DNA of 6,795 nucleotides from Rhodospirillales bacterium. GTDB lineage: Bacteria; Pseudomonadota; Alphaproteobacteria; Acetobacterales; Acetobacteraceae. Of this stretch, positions 1-5,877 are shown one piece after another. The notes below the pieces were generated by a model, which saw only the letters and a list, made by a program, of their open reading frames with translations, was not told the DNA's origin and made no database searches. A program made the translations under genes and the position numbers. Where the stretch lies: positions 1-6,795 of the forward strand of contig JANXSA010000536.1 in the NCBI GenBank assembly GCA_025352915.1, in the 5' to 3' direction. Each line of letters opens with the position of its first letter. The stretch's first letter is position 1.

Positions 1-186
1 GCGGATCGACTGGCCGGCGGCGAGGCGGGTGGCGGCCTCCGCCCGCTTGCCGTCGACGCGGACCTGGCCGGTGCGGCAGAATTTTTGGATCGCGGCCTGG
101 GTAAGGCCGGGGAAGTGGCGGCGCAGCCAGCGGTCGAGGCGGATATCGGCCTCGTCTTCGGTGATTTCGCGTGTGGTGACGGTCAT
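1..186 (-). CDS. RluC/RluD-family 23S rRNA pseudouridine synthase, N-terminal S4 domain only (runs off the left edge)
   Basis: Only the first 62 codons are visible. The enzyme would convert specific uridines of 23S rRNA to pseudouridine in the cytoplasm. The visible part is an S4 RNA-binding domain: an RLDRWLRRHFPGLTQ segment (about residues 17-31) followed by IQKFCRTGQVRVDGKRAE and RLAAGQSIR. This matches the start of RluC/RluD proteins (RIDxFL, then a KGEVRVNxKR-like stretch). The catalytic domain with its HRLD motif lies outside the window, so the exact subfamily and target site cannot be read. The ATG at 186-184 overlaps the rarA stop as ATGA, and an AGGA Shine-Dalgarno (199-196) lies 9 nt upstream inside rarA. 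Both support this start and suggest translational coupling. Other S4-domain proteins are possible, but the position after rarA is typical of the rluC-like gene of alphaproteobacteria. Confidence 0.82.
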   Translation of the reverse strand, partial: MTVTTREITEDEADIRLDRWLRRHFPGLTQAAIQKFCRTGQVRVDGKRAEAATRLAAGQSIR

Positions 187-1490
187 GGGGTGCGGTCCTG
201 GCGGAGTTTGGCCCAGTAGGCCAGGCGTTTCGTCACCTCGCGCTCGAAGCCGCGTTCGGCGGGTTGGTAGAAGTTCTGGCGCGGCATGCCGTCGGGGAAA
301 TAGTTCTGGCCGGAGAAGCCGTCGGCAGCATCGTGGTCATAGGCGTAGCCGGCGCCGTAGCCGAGTTGTTTCATCAGTTTGGTTGGTGCGTTGAGGATGT
401 GGGCCGGCGGGGTGAGGCTACCGGTGCCCTTCGCGGCGCGTTGGGCGGCGCCGAGGGCGGTGTAGAGGGCGTTGGATTTGGGGGCGGTGCCGAGATAGAC
501 GACGGCCTGGGCGATGGCCAGTTCGCCTTCGGGGCTGCCGAGGCGTTCGTAGACTTCCCAGGCGGCGAGGGCCTGGGTGAGCGCTTGCGGGTCGGCCATG
601 CCGATATCCTCGCTGGCGAAGCGGACCAGGCGGCGGGCGATGTAGCGCGGATCCTCGCCGCCGGTGAGCATGCGGGCGAGCCAGTAGAGTGCCGCGTCGC
701 AATCGGAGCCGCGCAGGGATTTGTGCAGGGCGGAGATGAGGTTGTAGTGCTCTTCTCGATCTTTGTCGTAGAGGGCAGCGCGTTTGGCGAGGAGTTCGGA
801 GAGCGCGGGGACGTCGAGCGGCGCGGTGTCTTCCGGCAGGGCGGCGAGTTGTTCGGCGAGGTTGAGGAGGTAGCGGCCGTCGCCGTCGGCCATGGCGCGC
901 AGGGTGGGGCGGGCTTCGGCGTCGAGCGGCAGGGGGTGGGCGATGGCGGCTTCGGCGCGGGCGAGGAGTTTTTCGAGGCCAGCGTCGTCCAGGCGCTTGA
1001 GGACCAGGACCTGGCAGCGGGATAGCAGGGCGCCGTTGAGGGCGAAGCTGGGGTTTTCGGTGGTGGCGCCGATCAGGGTGACGGTGCCAGTTTCGACCAC
1101 TGGGAGAAAGCCGTCCTGCTGGGCGCGGTTGAAGCGGTGGATTTCGTCGACGAAGAGCAGGGTGGCTTGGCCGGTGGCGCGGCGGCGCGTCGCGTCCTCA
1201 AAGCATTTCTTGAGGTCGGCGACACCGGAGAAGACGGCGGAAAGCTGGACGAAATGCAGGCCGGCCTGTTCGGCGAGGAGGCGGGCGATGGTGGTCTTGC
1301 CGACGCCCGGGGGACCCCAGAGGATGAGCGAGGCGAGCGAGCCGCGTTCCAGCATGCGGGTGAGAGTGCCGGTGGCGCCGAGCAGGTGGTCCTGGCCCAC
1401 GACGTCGGCGAGCGTGCGCGGACGCAGGCGGTCGGCGAGGGGACCGCCTTGGGTGGGGGTGGGTTCAGGGTGGAGCAGGGGGAGGGACAC
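183..1490 (-). CDS. rarA: Replication-associated recombination protein A (RarA/MgsA), AAA+ ATPase
   Basis: Cytoplasmic AAA+ ATPase of the RarA/MgsA/WRNIP1 family, which acts at stalled or damaged replication forks. The protein is 435 aa, close to the usual length of about 440. Visible motifs are Walker A GPPGVGKTT (59-67), Walker B LLFVDEIHRF (111-120, Asp115/Glu116), sensor 1 GATTENPSF (141-149), an arginine-finger-like LLSRCQ (Arg158) and sensor 2 GDGRYLLN (Arg206). The C-terminal tetramerisation and clamp-loader-like region contains the family blocks YNLISALHKSLRGSD (249-263), ASEDIGMADPQAL (292-304), AIAQAVVYLGTAPKSNALY (325-343) and LNAPTKLMKQLGYG (366-379). The start is a GTG: no other start precedes Walker A until Met46, which would cut into the conserved N-terminus. 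There is no Shine-Dalgarno in the 16-nt gap after the transporter gene. The stop overlaps the next start by 4 bp. No key residue is missing. Confidence 0.96.
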   Translation of the reverse strand: MSLPLLHPEPTPTQGGPLADRLRPRTLADVVGQDHLLGATGTLTRMLERGSLASLILWGPPGVGKTTIARLLAEQAGLHFVQLSAVFSGVADLKKCFEDATRRRATGQATLLFVDEIHRFNRAQQDGFLPVVETGTVTLIGATTENPSFALNGALLSRCQVLVLKRLDDAGLEKLLARAEAAIAHPLPLDAEARPTLRAMADGDGRYLLNLAEQLAALPEDTAPLDVPALSELLAKRAALYDKDREEHYNLISALHKSLRGSDCDAALYWLARMLTGGEDPRYIARRLVRFASEDIGMADPQALTQALAAWEVYERLGSPEGELAIAQAVVYLGTAPKSNALYTALGAAQRAAKGTGSLTPPAHILNAPTKLMKQLGYGAGYAYDHDAADGFSGQNYFPDGMPRQNFYQPAERGFEREVTKRLAYWAKLRQDRTP

Positions 1491-1496
1491 GCGGGG

Positions 1497-1502
1497 GTTA
1501 TA
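1497..1502 (-). promoter_or_regulatory. Candidate -10 box (TATAAC) for a leaderless rarA transcript
   Basis: The 16-nt gap between the transporter stop and the rarA GTG contains TATAAC, 5 of 6 matches to TATAAT. Six bases separate it from the GTG, so the expected transcription start falls on the start codon itself. The gap has no Shine-Dalgarno-like purine run, which fits a leaderless message. I find no convincing -35 hexamer at 16-18 bp upstream (that region is GC-rich coding sequence), so chance occurrence is quite possible. Confidence 0.22.
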
Positions 1503-1506
1503 GCAC

Positions 1507-2418
1507 TCAGCGGCGCAGTGTGCCGATGGCGATGCCGGACAGGATCATGGCGGCGGCGATGATCAGGGGCAGGTCGATGCCTTCGCCGAGGAAGATGGCC
1601 GAGCCAGCGATGCCGACGATGGGGGTGGCGAGGATGCCCAGCGCGGTGGTGGAGGCCGGCAGGGCGCGGTTGACGATGGCGAGCGCCCAGAAGGCGTAGG
1701 CGGTGCCGACCAGTCCGGTATAGGCAAAGAGCAGGGCGAGGCGGGGGGAGAAGACGAAGCTGGGGGCGCCCTCGACGATGGGGGCCAGGATGAACAGCAC
1801 GATGGTGGCCAGCAGGGCCTGCCAGAAGACCAGCTGGAACGGGCTCGACACCCAGGTATGCGCACGGGTGTAGAGGATCGAGACCGACCAGGAGAGCGCC
1901 GAGAGCAGCAGCATGGCGTTGCCGAACAGGGCGTTTGTGTCGGACCAGTCGAAGGCCAGTGGGTTGAACAGGAACGCCAGTCCCGCCAGGCCCAAGCCGA
2001 TGCCAGCGGCGCGGGCCGGCGGGATGCGTTCGCGCAGGAACGGCCAGGCGCCCAGCGCCACCCATAGGGGCGTGGTGTAGGCCAGGACGACCGAACGGCC
2101 GACGGTGACGTGTTGCAAGCCGTACGCCATCAGGATCGAGAAGACGATCATGTGCGGAATGGCGATCATCACAATCACCGCCCAGTCGCCGCGGCGGGGG
2201 AAGATCATCTGGCCACGGACGAGGAGGAGGACGCCGAGGCCGGTGGTGGCGACGAGGCTGCGGATGGCGGACATCCAGAAGGGCGGGACCTCCTGAACGA
2301 TCAGCTTGGCCACCGTCCAGGTGATGCCCCAGGCGATCACGATGGAGGCGAACAGGGCGATGGCGGCGAGGCGCGTGGGGGCGGCGACGCGGGTGGGGGG
2401 TGCTTGGTGCTGCGCCAT
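1507..2418 (-). CDS. EamA/DMT-superfamily inner-membrane transporter, two EamA domains, substrate unknown
   Basis: A 303-aa polytopic membrane protein of the drug/metabolite transporter superfamily, the usual length for a protein with ten helices and two EamA repeats. Hydrophobic helices can be read from about residue 17 onward: ALFASIVIAWGITWTVAKLI (21-40), one around 47-67, VIVMIAIPHMIVFSILMAYG (81-100) and so on to MILSGIAIGT (291-300). The internal duplication shows in the matching ends of the two halves: YTTPLWVALGAWPFLRERI (114-132) and LATPIVGIAGSAIFLGEGI (263-281). A basic LRR tail follows the last helix. The ATG at 2418 has only a distant purine run (GGGGAAGAAG, about 12 nt away). 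The gene lies 82 nt after rplQ, beyond a predicted terminator, and 16 nt before rarA. Family members export amino acids, metabolites or drugs, but nothing here identifies the substrate and the neighbours do not help. Confidence 0.9.
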   Translation of the reverse strand: MAQHQAPPTRVAAPTRLAAIALFASIVIAWGITWTVAKLIVQEVPPFWMSAIRSLVATTGLGVLLLVRGQMIFPRRGDWAVIVMIAIPHMIVFSILMAYGLQHVTVGRSVVLAYTTPLWVALGAWPFLRERIPPARAAGIGLGLAGLAFLFNPLAFDWSDTNALFGNAMLLLSALSWSVSILYTRAHTWVSSPFQLVFWQALLATIVLFILAPIVEGAPSFVFSPRLALLFAYTGLVGTAYAFWALAIVNRALPASTTALGILATPIVGIAGSAIFLGEGIDLPLIIAAAMILSGIAIGTLRR

Positions 2419-2449
2419 GGTGGTTGGCTGCTTCTTCCCCAGAATGCAG

Positions 2450-2473
2450 AAAACCGACCTTGCGGCCGGTTTT
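2450..2473 (-). terminator. Predicted intrinsic terminator of the alpha operon, after rplQ
   Basis: On the minus strand the arms AAAACCGGCC and GGTCGGTTTT form a 10-bp stem with one G-U pair and a GCAA (GNRA-type) tetraloop. The four U residues lie within the 3' arm and are followed by CUGCAUUCU, so the U-tract is short and imperfect. The hairpin starts 27 nt after the rplQ stop, which suits the end of the ribosomal-protein operon. The A-rich 5' arm makes it roughly symmetric, but no gene on the plus strand faces it. Partial read-through into the transporter gene is plausible. Confidence 0.7.
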
Positions 2474-2500
2474 CCTTGGATCAGCCCGGCGGGGCGAGGA

Positions 2501-2923
2501 TCACTCGCTCTCGGAGTCCTCAGCGCGCTCGGCGACAGGGCCGCTGTCCTGGCCCTTAGCCGAGGGGTCGCGGTCGATCAGTTCGATGACCGCCATGTCG
2601 GCGGCGTCGCCGTAGCGGATGCCGGCCTTGAGGACGCGGCAATAGCCGCCGGCGCGACCCTTGTAGCGTTCGGCCAGGGTGCTGAAGAGCTTGGTGACCA
2701 TGACGTCGTCGCGCAGCTGGGCGTAGGCCTGGCGGCGGGCGTGCAGGCCGCCGCGCTTGCCCAGGGTGATGAGCTTCTCGGCGACCGGCCGCAGCTCCTT
2801 CGCCTTGGGCAGGGTGGTGGTGATCTGCTCGTGCTTGATCAACGCGTTGGCCATGTTGCGGAACATGGCGAAGCGGTGGGTGGAGGTGACGTTTAGCTTA
2901 CGTCCGGCAACGCCATGGCGCAT
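2501..2923 (-). CDS. rplQ: 50S ribosomal protein L17
   Basis: Large-subunit ribosomal protein L17, last gene of the alpha operon. The 140-aa product opens with the family signature [20 protein letters not shown] and continues [26 protein letters not shown] (21-46). It also has the block [22 protein letters not shown] (87-108) and [10 protein letters not shown] (110-119). The C-terminal tail after about residue 120 is acidic and low in complexity ([10 protein letters not shown]), an extension beyond the core that is common in alphaproteobacterial L17 and likely disordered. The start is supported by AGGAA (2935-2931), 7 nt upstream of the ATG. The gene lies 21 nt after rpoA, so the two are almost certainly co-transcribed, and it is followed by the predicted terminator. 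Confidence 0.98.
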   Translation of the reverse strand: MRHGVAGRKLNVTSTHRFAMFRNMANALIKHEQITTTLPKAKELRPVAEKLITLGKRGGLHARRQAYAQLRDDVMVTKLFSTLAERYKGRAGGYCRVLKAGIRYGDAADMAVIELIDRDPSAKGQDSGPVAERAEDSESE

Positions 2924-2944
2924 GGGATGATTCCTATCTCAGCT

Positions 2945-3976
2945 TCAGAACGGCTCTTCGAGCCTTTTGGCGAGGTCTTCGATGTTCTCGGGCGGCCAGC
3001 CGGTGACGCTCATGCCGAGGGCGAGGCCCATGGAGGACAGGACCTCCTTGATCTCGTTGAGCGACTTGCGGCCGAAATTCGGCGTGCGCAGCATTTCCTG
3101 TTCGGATTTCTGCACGAGGTCGCCGATATAGACGATGTTGTCGTTCTTCAGGCAGTTGGCGCTGCGGACCGACAATTCGAGCTCGTCGACCTTGCGCAAC
3201 AGGTTGCGGTTGAACGGCAGGTCGTCCTGCGGCTCTTCCAGGCGGGGGGCCTGCGGCTCGTCGAAGTTGATGAACAGCTTGAGCTGGTCCTGGAGGATGC
3301 GCGCGGCGACAGCGACTGCGTCCTCGGGGCCGACGGCGCCGTTGGTCTCGACCTGGAGCAGCAGCTTGTCGTAGTCGGTGACCTGGCCCACGCGGGTGGG
3401 TTCGACGCGGTAGGAGACGCGGCGCACCGGGGAATAGATCGCATCGACCGGGATCAGGCCGATCGGGGCGTCTTCCGGGCGGTTGGCCGAGGCGGGGACG
3501 TAGCCCTTGCCCATCTGCACGGTGAATTCCATGCCCAGCTTCACGCCGTCATCGAGCGTGCAAATGACCAGTTCGGGGTTCATCACCTCGATGTCGTGGC
3601 CAGTCTGGATTTGACTGGCCTTCACTTCGCCGGGGCCGGTGGCGTTCAGCATCATGCGCTTAGGGCCCTCGCCATGCATGCGCAAGGCGAGCTGCTTGAT
3701 GTTCAGCACGATGTCGGTAACGTCCTCGCGCACGCCGGCGATGCTGCTGAACTCATGCAGCACACCGTCGATCTGCACGGCGGTCACCGCGGCGCCCTGC
3801 AGCGAGGACAGCAGGATGCGGCGCAGCGCGTTGCCCAGCGTCATGCCGAAGCCACGCTCCAGCGGCTCGGCGACGATTGTGGCGGTCTTGGTAGGCTCGG
3901 AGCCGAACTCGACGCCGAGTTTCTCCGGCTTGATCAGCGAATCCCAGTTCTTCTGCAAGACGACGCTCAGTCTCAT
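2945..3976 (-). CDS. rpoA: DNA-directed RNA polymerase subunit alpha
   Basis: Alpha subunit of RNA polymerase, 343 aa: its N-terminal domain dimerises and nucleates assembly with beta and beta', and its C-terminal domain binds UP elements and activators. The N-terminal domain carries [19 protein letters not shown] (41-59), the assembly region containing the conserved arginine. A linker around 238-255 leads to the C-terminal domain. There, [20 protein letters not shown] (268-287) holds the DNA-contacting Arg271, Asn274 and Cys275, equivalent to E. coli Arg265, Asn268 and Cys269. [10 protein letters not shown] (301-310) is the helix-hairpin-helix-like segment. The end, [18 protein letters not shown], is the form I associate with Rhodospirillales. 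The ATG at 3976 has AGGG 9 nt upstream (3989-3986). It gives a few extra residues (MRLSVV) before the conserved LQKNW; a downstream TTG at 3958 is an alternative. rpsD, which precedes rpoA in gammaproteobacteria, is absent. Confidence 0.98.
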   Translation of the reverse strand: MRLSVVLQKNWDSLIKPEKLGVEFGSEPTKTATIVAEPLERGFGMTLGNALRRILLSSLQGAAVTAVQIDGVLHEFSSIAGVREDVTDIVLNIKQLALRMHGEGPKRMMLNATGPGEVKASQIQTGHDIEVMNPELVICTLDDGVKLGMEFTVQMGKGYVPASANRPEDAPIGLIPVDAIYSPVRRVSYRVEPTRVGQVTDYDKLLLQVETNGAVGPEDAVAVAARILQDQLKLFINFDEPQAPRLEEPQDDLPFNRNLLRKVDELELSVRSANCLKNDNIVYIGDLVQKSEQEMLRTPNFGRKSLNEIKEVLSSMGLALGMSVTGWPPENIEDLAKRLEEPF

Positions 3977-4032
3977 GGATGGATGCCCTGTTGGGACGCG
4001 GCCCTAAGCGGCTTGGTCCGCAATGGAAGGGA

Positions 4033-4062
4033 GCAGCACCTCCCGAACGGCGGGAGTGCTGC
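4033..4062 (-). promoter_or_regulatory. Stem-loop in the rpsK-rpoA spacer (12 bp, one bulge), possible processing or attenuation element
   Basis: In the 114-nt spacer the minus strand has GCAGCACTCCCG, loop CCGTT, then CGGGAGGTGCTGC. This gives a 5-bp inner and 7-bp outer stem, all Watson-Crick, separated by one bulged G. No U-tract follows (CUCCCUUCC), so it is not a standard intrinsic terminator. A competing partner lies just upstream: AGCACC (4076-4071) could pair with GGTGCT (4040-4035) and break the outer stem. The role is inferred only: RNA processing, transcript stabilisation, or lowering rpoA output relative to the ribosomal proteins. Confidence 0.5.
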
Positions 4063-4090
4063 CAGACTCAGGTGCTACGGCAACGCCGGA

Positions 4091-4483
4091 TCAGACGCGG
4101 CGGCGCTTGCGCGGGCGGCAACCATTATGCGGGATCGGGGTCATGTCGCGGATGGCCGAGATCGAAAAGCCGACGGCCTGAAGGGCACGCAGCGCGCTCT
4201 CGCGGCCCGAGCCGGGGCCGGACACCTCGATCTCCAGCGTCTCCATGCCATGCTCGCGGGCCTTCTTGCCGGCGTCCTCGGCGGCGACCTGGGCGGCGTA
4301 GGGGGTCGATTTGCGGCTGCCCTTGAAGCCCTGGCTGCCGGCCGATGACCAGGCGATCGTGTTGCCCTGCGCGTCAGTGATGGTGATCATGGTGTTGTTG
4401 AAGGTCGCTGCCACGTGGGCAACGCCCGACGTGATGTTCTTGCGTTCCTTCTTACGGGTCCGCGCGGCGGCTGGCTTGGCCAT
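4091..4483 (-). CDS. rpsK: 30S ribosomal protein S11
   Basis: Small-subunit protein S11, part of the 30S platform that lines the mRNA exit region. The 130-aa product matches the family along its length: a basic start ([11 protein letters not shown], 7-17), [20 protein letters not shown] (20-39), [20 protein letters not shown] (44-63), [16 protein letters not shown] (87-102) and the C-terminal [20 protein letters not shown] (111-130). The Asn120-Gly121 pair in PHNGCRP corresponds to the site known to form isoaspartate in E. coli S11. The ATG at 4483 has AGGA (4496-4493) 9 nt upstream. The gene sits 92 nt after rpsM and 114 nt before rpoA, and both spacers hold stem-loops. Confidence 0.98.
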   Translation of the reverse strand: MAKPAAARTRKKERKNITSGVAHVAATFNNTMITITDAQGNTIAWSSAGSQGFKGSRKSTPYAAQVAAEDAGKKAREHGMETLEIEVSGPGSGRESALRALQAVGFSISAIRDMTPIPHNGCRPRKRRRV

Positions 4484-4508
4484 CTGAGGTGATCCTGTTC
4501 AAACGATG

Positions 4509-4545
4509 GCGGCGGGCGCATCCCGAAGCCGGGACGCGCCGCCGC
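4509..4545 (-). promoter_or_regulatory. Strong stem-loop in the rpsM-rpsK spacer (16 bp, one bulge)
   Basis: On the minus strand, inner arms GCGTCCCG and CGGGATGC (8 bp, one G-U) close a GCTT loop. They are extended by a further 3 + 5 GC-rich pairs with one bulged C (within 4514-4516), giving 16 pairs in all. It occupies 37 of the 92 spacer nucleotides and ends 12 nt before the rpsK Shine-Dalgarno. The following sequence is AUCGUUUGAACAGG, without a U-tract, so termination is unlikely. A processing site or mRNA-stabilising element is more plausible, but this is inference from structure. Confidence 0.5.
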
Positions 4546-4575
4546 GTAAGCAAAGGCGGGCGAAGTGCTGGAAGG

Positions 4576-4953
4576 CTACTTCGTGACCTTCTTCTTGCCG
4601 GCGATGGCCACGGCCTTGCCCTTGCGGGTGCGGGCGTTGGTGTGGGTGCGCTGGCCGCGAACCGGCAGGCCGCGACGGTGGCGCAGGCCGCGGTAGCAGC
4701 CCAGGTCCATCAGGCGCTTGATGTTCATCGCCACTTCGCGGCGCAGATCACCTTCGACGCGGTAGTCGCGGTCGACGATCTCGCGGATACGCAGCACCTC
4801 CTCGTCGGACAGTTGGTTTACCCGGCGGTCATCGGGGATGCCGAGATGGGTGCAGATCTCCTGCGCCTTGGCCGGGCCGATACCGTAGATGTAGCGAAGG
4901 CTGATGGTCACCCGCTTGTTGGTCGGGATGTTAACGCCGGCAATACGCGCCAC
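4576..4953 (-). CDS. rpsM: 30S ribosomal protein S13, GTG start
   Basis: Small-subunit protein S13, which sits on the 30S head, contacts L5 in the intersubunit bridge and touches P-site tRNA. With a GTG start at 4953-4951 the protein is 125 aa, the normal size. It reads [20 protein letters not shown], then [14 protein letters not shown] (21-34), [20 protein letters not shown] (44-63), [20 protein letters not shown] (67-86) and the basic tRNA/rRNA-binding tail [20 protein letters not shown] (87-106), ending KKKVTK. The frame stays open to an ATG at 5058, which would add 35 residues. I reject that start because the family begins at [10 protein letters not shown] and because a good AGGAG sits 8 nt before the GTG. 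It is the first gene of the alpha operon, behind its own promoter and a structured leader. Confidence 0.97.
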   Translation of the reverse strand: MARIAGVNIPTNKRVTISLRYIYGIGPAKAQEICTHLGIPDDRRVNQLSDEEVLRIREIVDRDYRVEGDLRREVAMNIKRLMDLGCYRGLRHRRGLPVRGQRTHTNARTRKGKAVAIAGKKKVTK

Positions 4954-4961
4954 GCCGTATA

Positions 4962-4966
4962 CTCCT
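4962..4966 (-). promoter_or_regulatory. Shine-Dalgarno AGGAG that fixes the rpsM start
   Basis: AGGAG on the minus strand, with 8 nt (TATACGGC) between it and the GTG at 4953. It is the best ribosome binding site near the open frame and excludes the longer ATG start at 5058. It lies 4 nt after the 3' arm of the leader hairpin at 4971-4990, so that fold could influence its accessibility. Confidence 0.85.
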
Positions 4967-4969
4967 GTC

Positions 4970-5021
4970 GGATCGGGCTCTCGCCCAATCGGTCCTTCAA
5001 CATCGGGCTGAAACCCGATCC
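4970..5021 (-). promoter_or_regulatory. rpsM leader with mutually exclusive stems, candidate autoregulatory mRNA element
   Basis: Three pairings can be read on the minus strand. Stem II is ATCGGG (5019-5014) with CCCGAT (5007-5002), 6 bp with a 6-nt loop. Stem III is GATTGGGC (4990-4983) with GCCCGATC (4978-4971), 8 bp with one G-U and a GAGA (GNRA) tetraloop. The alternative stem is GGATCGGG (5021-5014) with CCCGATCC (4977-4970), 8 perfect pairs, and it excludes both II and III. The ambiguity arises because AGCCCGAT occurs twice, at 5009-5002 and 4979-4972. The element ends 3 nt before the AGGAG of rpsM. Feedback control of alpha operons by a ribosomal protein binding a leader fold is established in E. 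coli (S4); that this fold does the same is inference. Confidence 0.45.
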
Positions 5022-5069
5022 ACACGAAATCCAGATTGCCGACATAAGTCGACCGCACACAAAACAGGC

Positions 5070-5096
5070 GGCGACCGCCACGAGGATGGGGTCGCC
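5070..5096 (-). promoter_or_regulatory. Stem-loop at the 5' end of the predicted alpha-operon transcript
   Basis: Minus-strand GGCGACC pairs perfectly with GGTCGCC, and an inner CCA pairs with TGG around a TCCTCG loop. This gives 10 pairs with a single bulged C. It begins about 4-5 nt after the expected transcription start of the promoter at 5107-5134, so it would cap the message. A 5'-terminal stem often protects mRNA from 5'-end-dependent decay; that role here is inferred. Confidence 0.5.
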
Positions 5097-5106
5097 AAGG
5101 GCGCGC

Positions 5107-5134
5107 ACTATAGCGGCGGCCCTCTGTGAGTCAA
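5107..5134 (-). promoter_or_regulatory. Housekeeping sigma-70-type promoter of the alpha operon (rpsM-rpsK-rpoA-rplQ)
   Basis: On the minus strand, -35 TTGACT (5134-5129) and -10 TATAGT (5112-5107) each match the consensus at 5 of 6 positions, with a 16-bp spacer. Transcription should begin near 5100, giving a leader of about 147 nt to the rpsM GTG. It is the clearest promoter in the window and lies in the longest non-coding gap (4954-5208). It suggests that rpsM onward is transcribed independently of secY-adk, although read-through from the spc operon is also likely. Confidence 0.82.
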
Positions 5135-5171
5135 CGCGGTGACATCAAATCCGCGTGAGGCGAGGCAAATC

Positions 5172-5196
5172 CAGCCCTCCGGTTAACGCGGGGCTG
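5172..5196 (-). terminator. Weak hairpin after adk, possible end of the spc operon
   Basis: Minus-strand CAGCCC and GGGCTG pair for 6 bp around a 13-nt loop, beginning 13 nt after the adk stop. The following GATTTGCC has only three consecutive T, so intrinsic termination would be weak at best. It is listed because it lies between adk and the alpha-operon promoter, where a terminator or attenuator would be expected. Confidence 0.25.
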
Positions 5197-5208
5197 CAAT
5201 GCTGTCAT

Positions 5209-5877
5209 TCAAGAGCTGGCCGGCTTGGCCAACGGATCGAGCAAGGCCACCAGTTGCCTGGTTACCGCGTCGGGATCGGCCATGCCGTCCACTGCATGCA
5301 AGCGACTATGCGCCGCGTAGTGCGGCAGGATCGGTGCGGTCTGGTTGTGATAGGCAACCAGACGGGCGCCGACGGTTTCGCGGTTGTCATCGGCGCGGCG
5401 AGTGAACACGGTACCGCCGCAGCGATCGCAGACGCCGGCAACCTTGGGGGGCTGCAATTCGTCGTTGTAGCCCTCGCCGCATTTCGCGCAGGTGTAGCGG
5501 CCGGCGATGCGCTCGACAAGCGCGCCGTCATCGACCTTGAGCTCGACGACGGCGTCGAGCGGACGGCTCTGGGCGGCCAGCATGCCGTCCAGCGCCTGTG
5601 CCTGCGGCACGGTGCGGGGGAAGCCGTCGAGGATGAAGCCGCGGGCGCAGTCGGGGCGGGCGATGCGGCCCGCCAGCATGCGGATCAGGATGTCGTCGGA
5701 GACCAGCTGGCCGGCCACCATGACGGCCTTGGCCTGGAGCCCGACTTCGCTGCCGGCAGCGACCTCGGCACGCAACATGTCGCCTGTGGAGATCTGCACG
5801 ATGCCGTAGCGGTCTTGCAGCCGCTTCGCCTGGGTGCCCTTACCTGCCCCCGGGGGTCCCAGCAGGATCAGATTCAC
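5209..5877 (-). CDS. adk: Adenylate kinase, long form with a Cys4 zinc-type LID
   Basis: Cytoplasmic nucleotide kinase interconverting ATP + AMP and 2 ADP. The product is 222 aa. The P-loop GPPGAGKGT is at 7-15, the AMP-binding region begins [10 protein letters not shown] (30-39), and [10 protein letters not shown] (80-89) holds the signature Asp84 and Arg88. The LID domain (about 123-161) contains CAKC (130-133) and CDRC (150-153), a four-cysteine set as in adenylate kinases with a structural metal; E. coli Adk lacks it. [14 protein letters not shown] (160-173) supplies conserved LID and core arginines. The start is GTG (5877-5875), overlapping the secY TGA as GTGA, with AGGA (5889-5886) 8 nt upstream inside secY. 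That overlap implies translational coupling. The gene sits between secY and rpsM, as in many alphaproteobacteria. Confidence 0.97.
   Translation of the reverse strand: MNLILLGPPGAGKGTQAKRLQDRYGIVQISTGDMLRAEVAAGSEVGLQAKAVMVAGQLVSDDILIRMLAGRIARPDCARGFILDGFPRTVPQAQALDGMLAAQSRPLDAVVELKVDDGALVERIAGRYTCAKCGEGYNDELQPPKVAGVCDRCGGTVFTRRADDNRETVGARLVAYHNQTAPILPHYAAHSRLHAVDGMADPDAVTRQLVALLDPLAKPASS

Noticed and set aside
264..1025. A 253-codon plus-strand open frame opposite rarA, with a glycine- and valine-rich product.
   Set aside because: Antisense shadow of rarA; its low-complexity composition reflects reverse-complemented high-GC codons.
1073..2065. A 330-codon minus-strand frame spanning the transporter-rarA junction in another reading frame.
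   Set aside because: It overlaps two well-supported genes in a different frame, and its product is Pro/Arg/Ser-rich noise typical of off-frame reading.
2915..4348. A 477-codon open frame on the plus strand opposite rpoA and rpsK.
   Set aside because: It runs antisense to two certain genes and their spacer, its product resembles no family I know, and such long antisense frames are expected from codon bias at this GC content. No promoter or ribosome binding site supports it.
4509..4545. Considered as an intrinsic terminator between rpsM and rpsK.
   Set aside because: The stem is strong but no run of T follows on the minus strand, and termination here would cut off essential downstream genes; kept only as a stem-loop.
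4908..5108. A 66-codon minus-strand frame in the rpsM leader, considered as a leader peptide.
   Set aside because: It starts within the -10 element of the predicted promoter, so its start would not be transcribed from it. It has no ribosome binding site and runs into rpsM out of frame.
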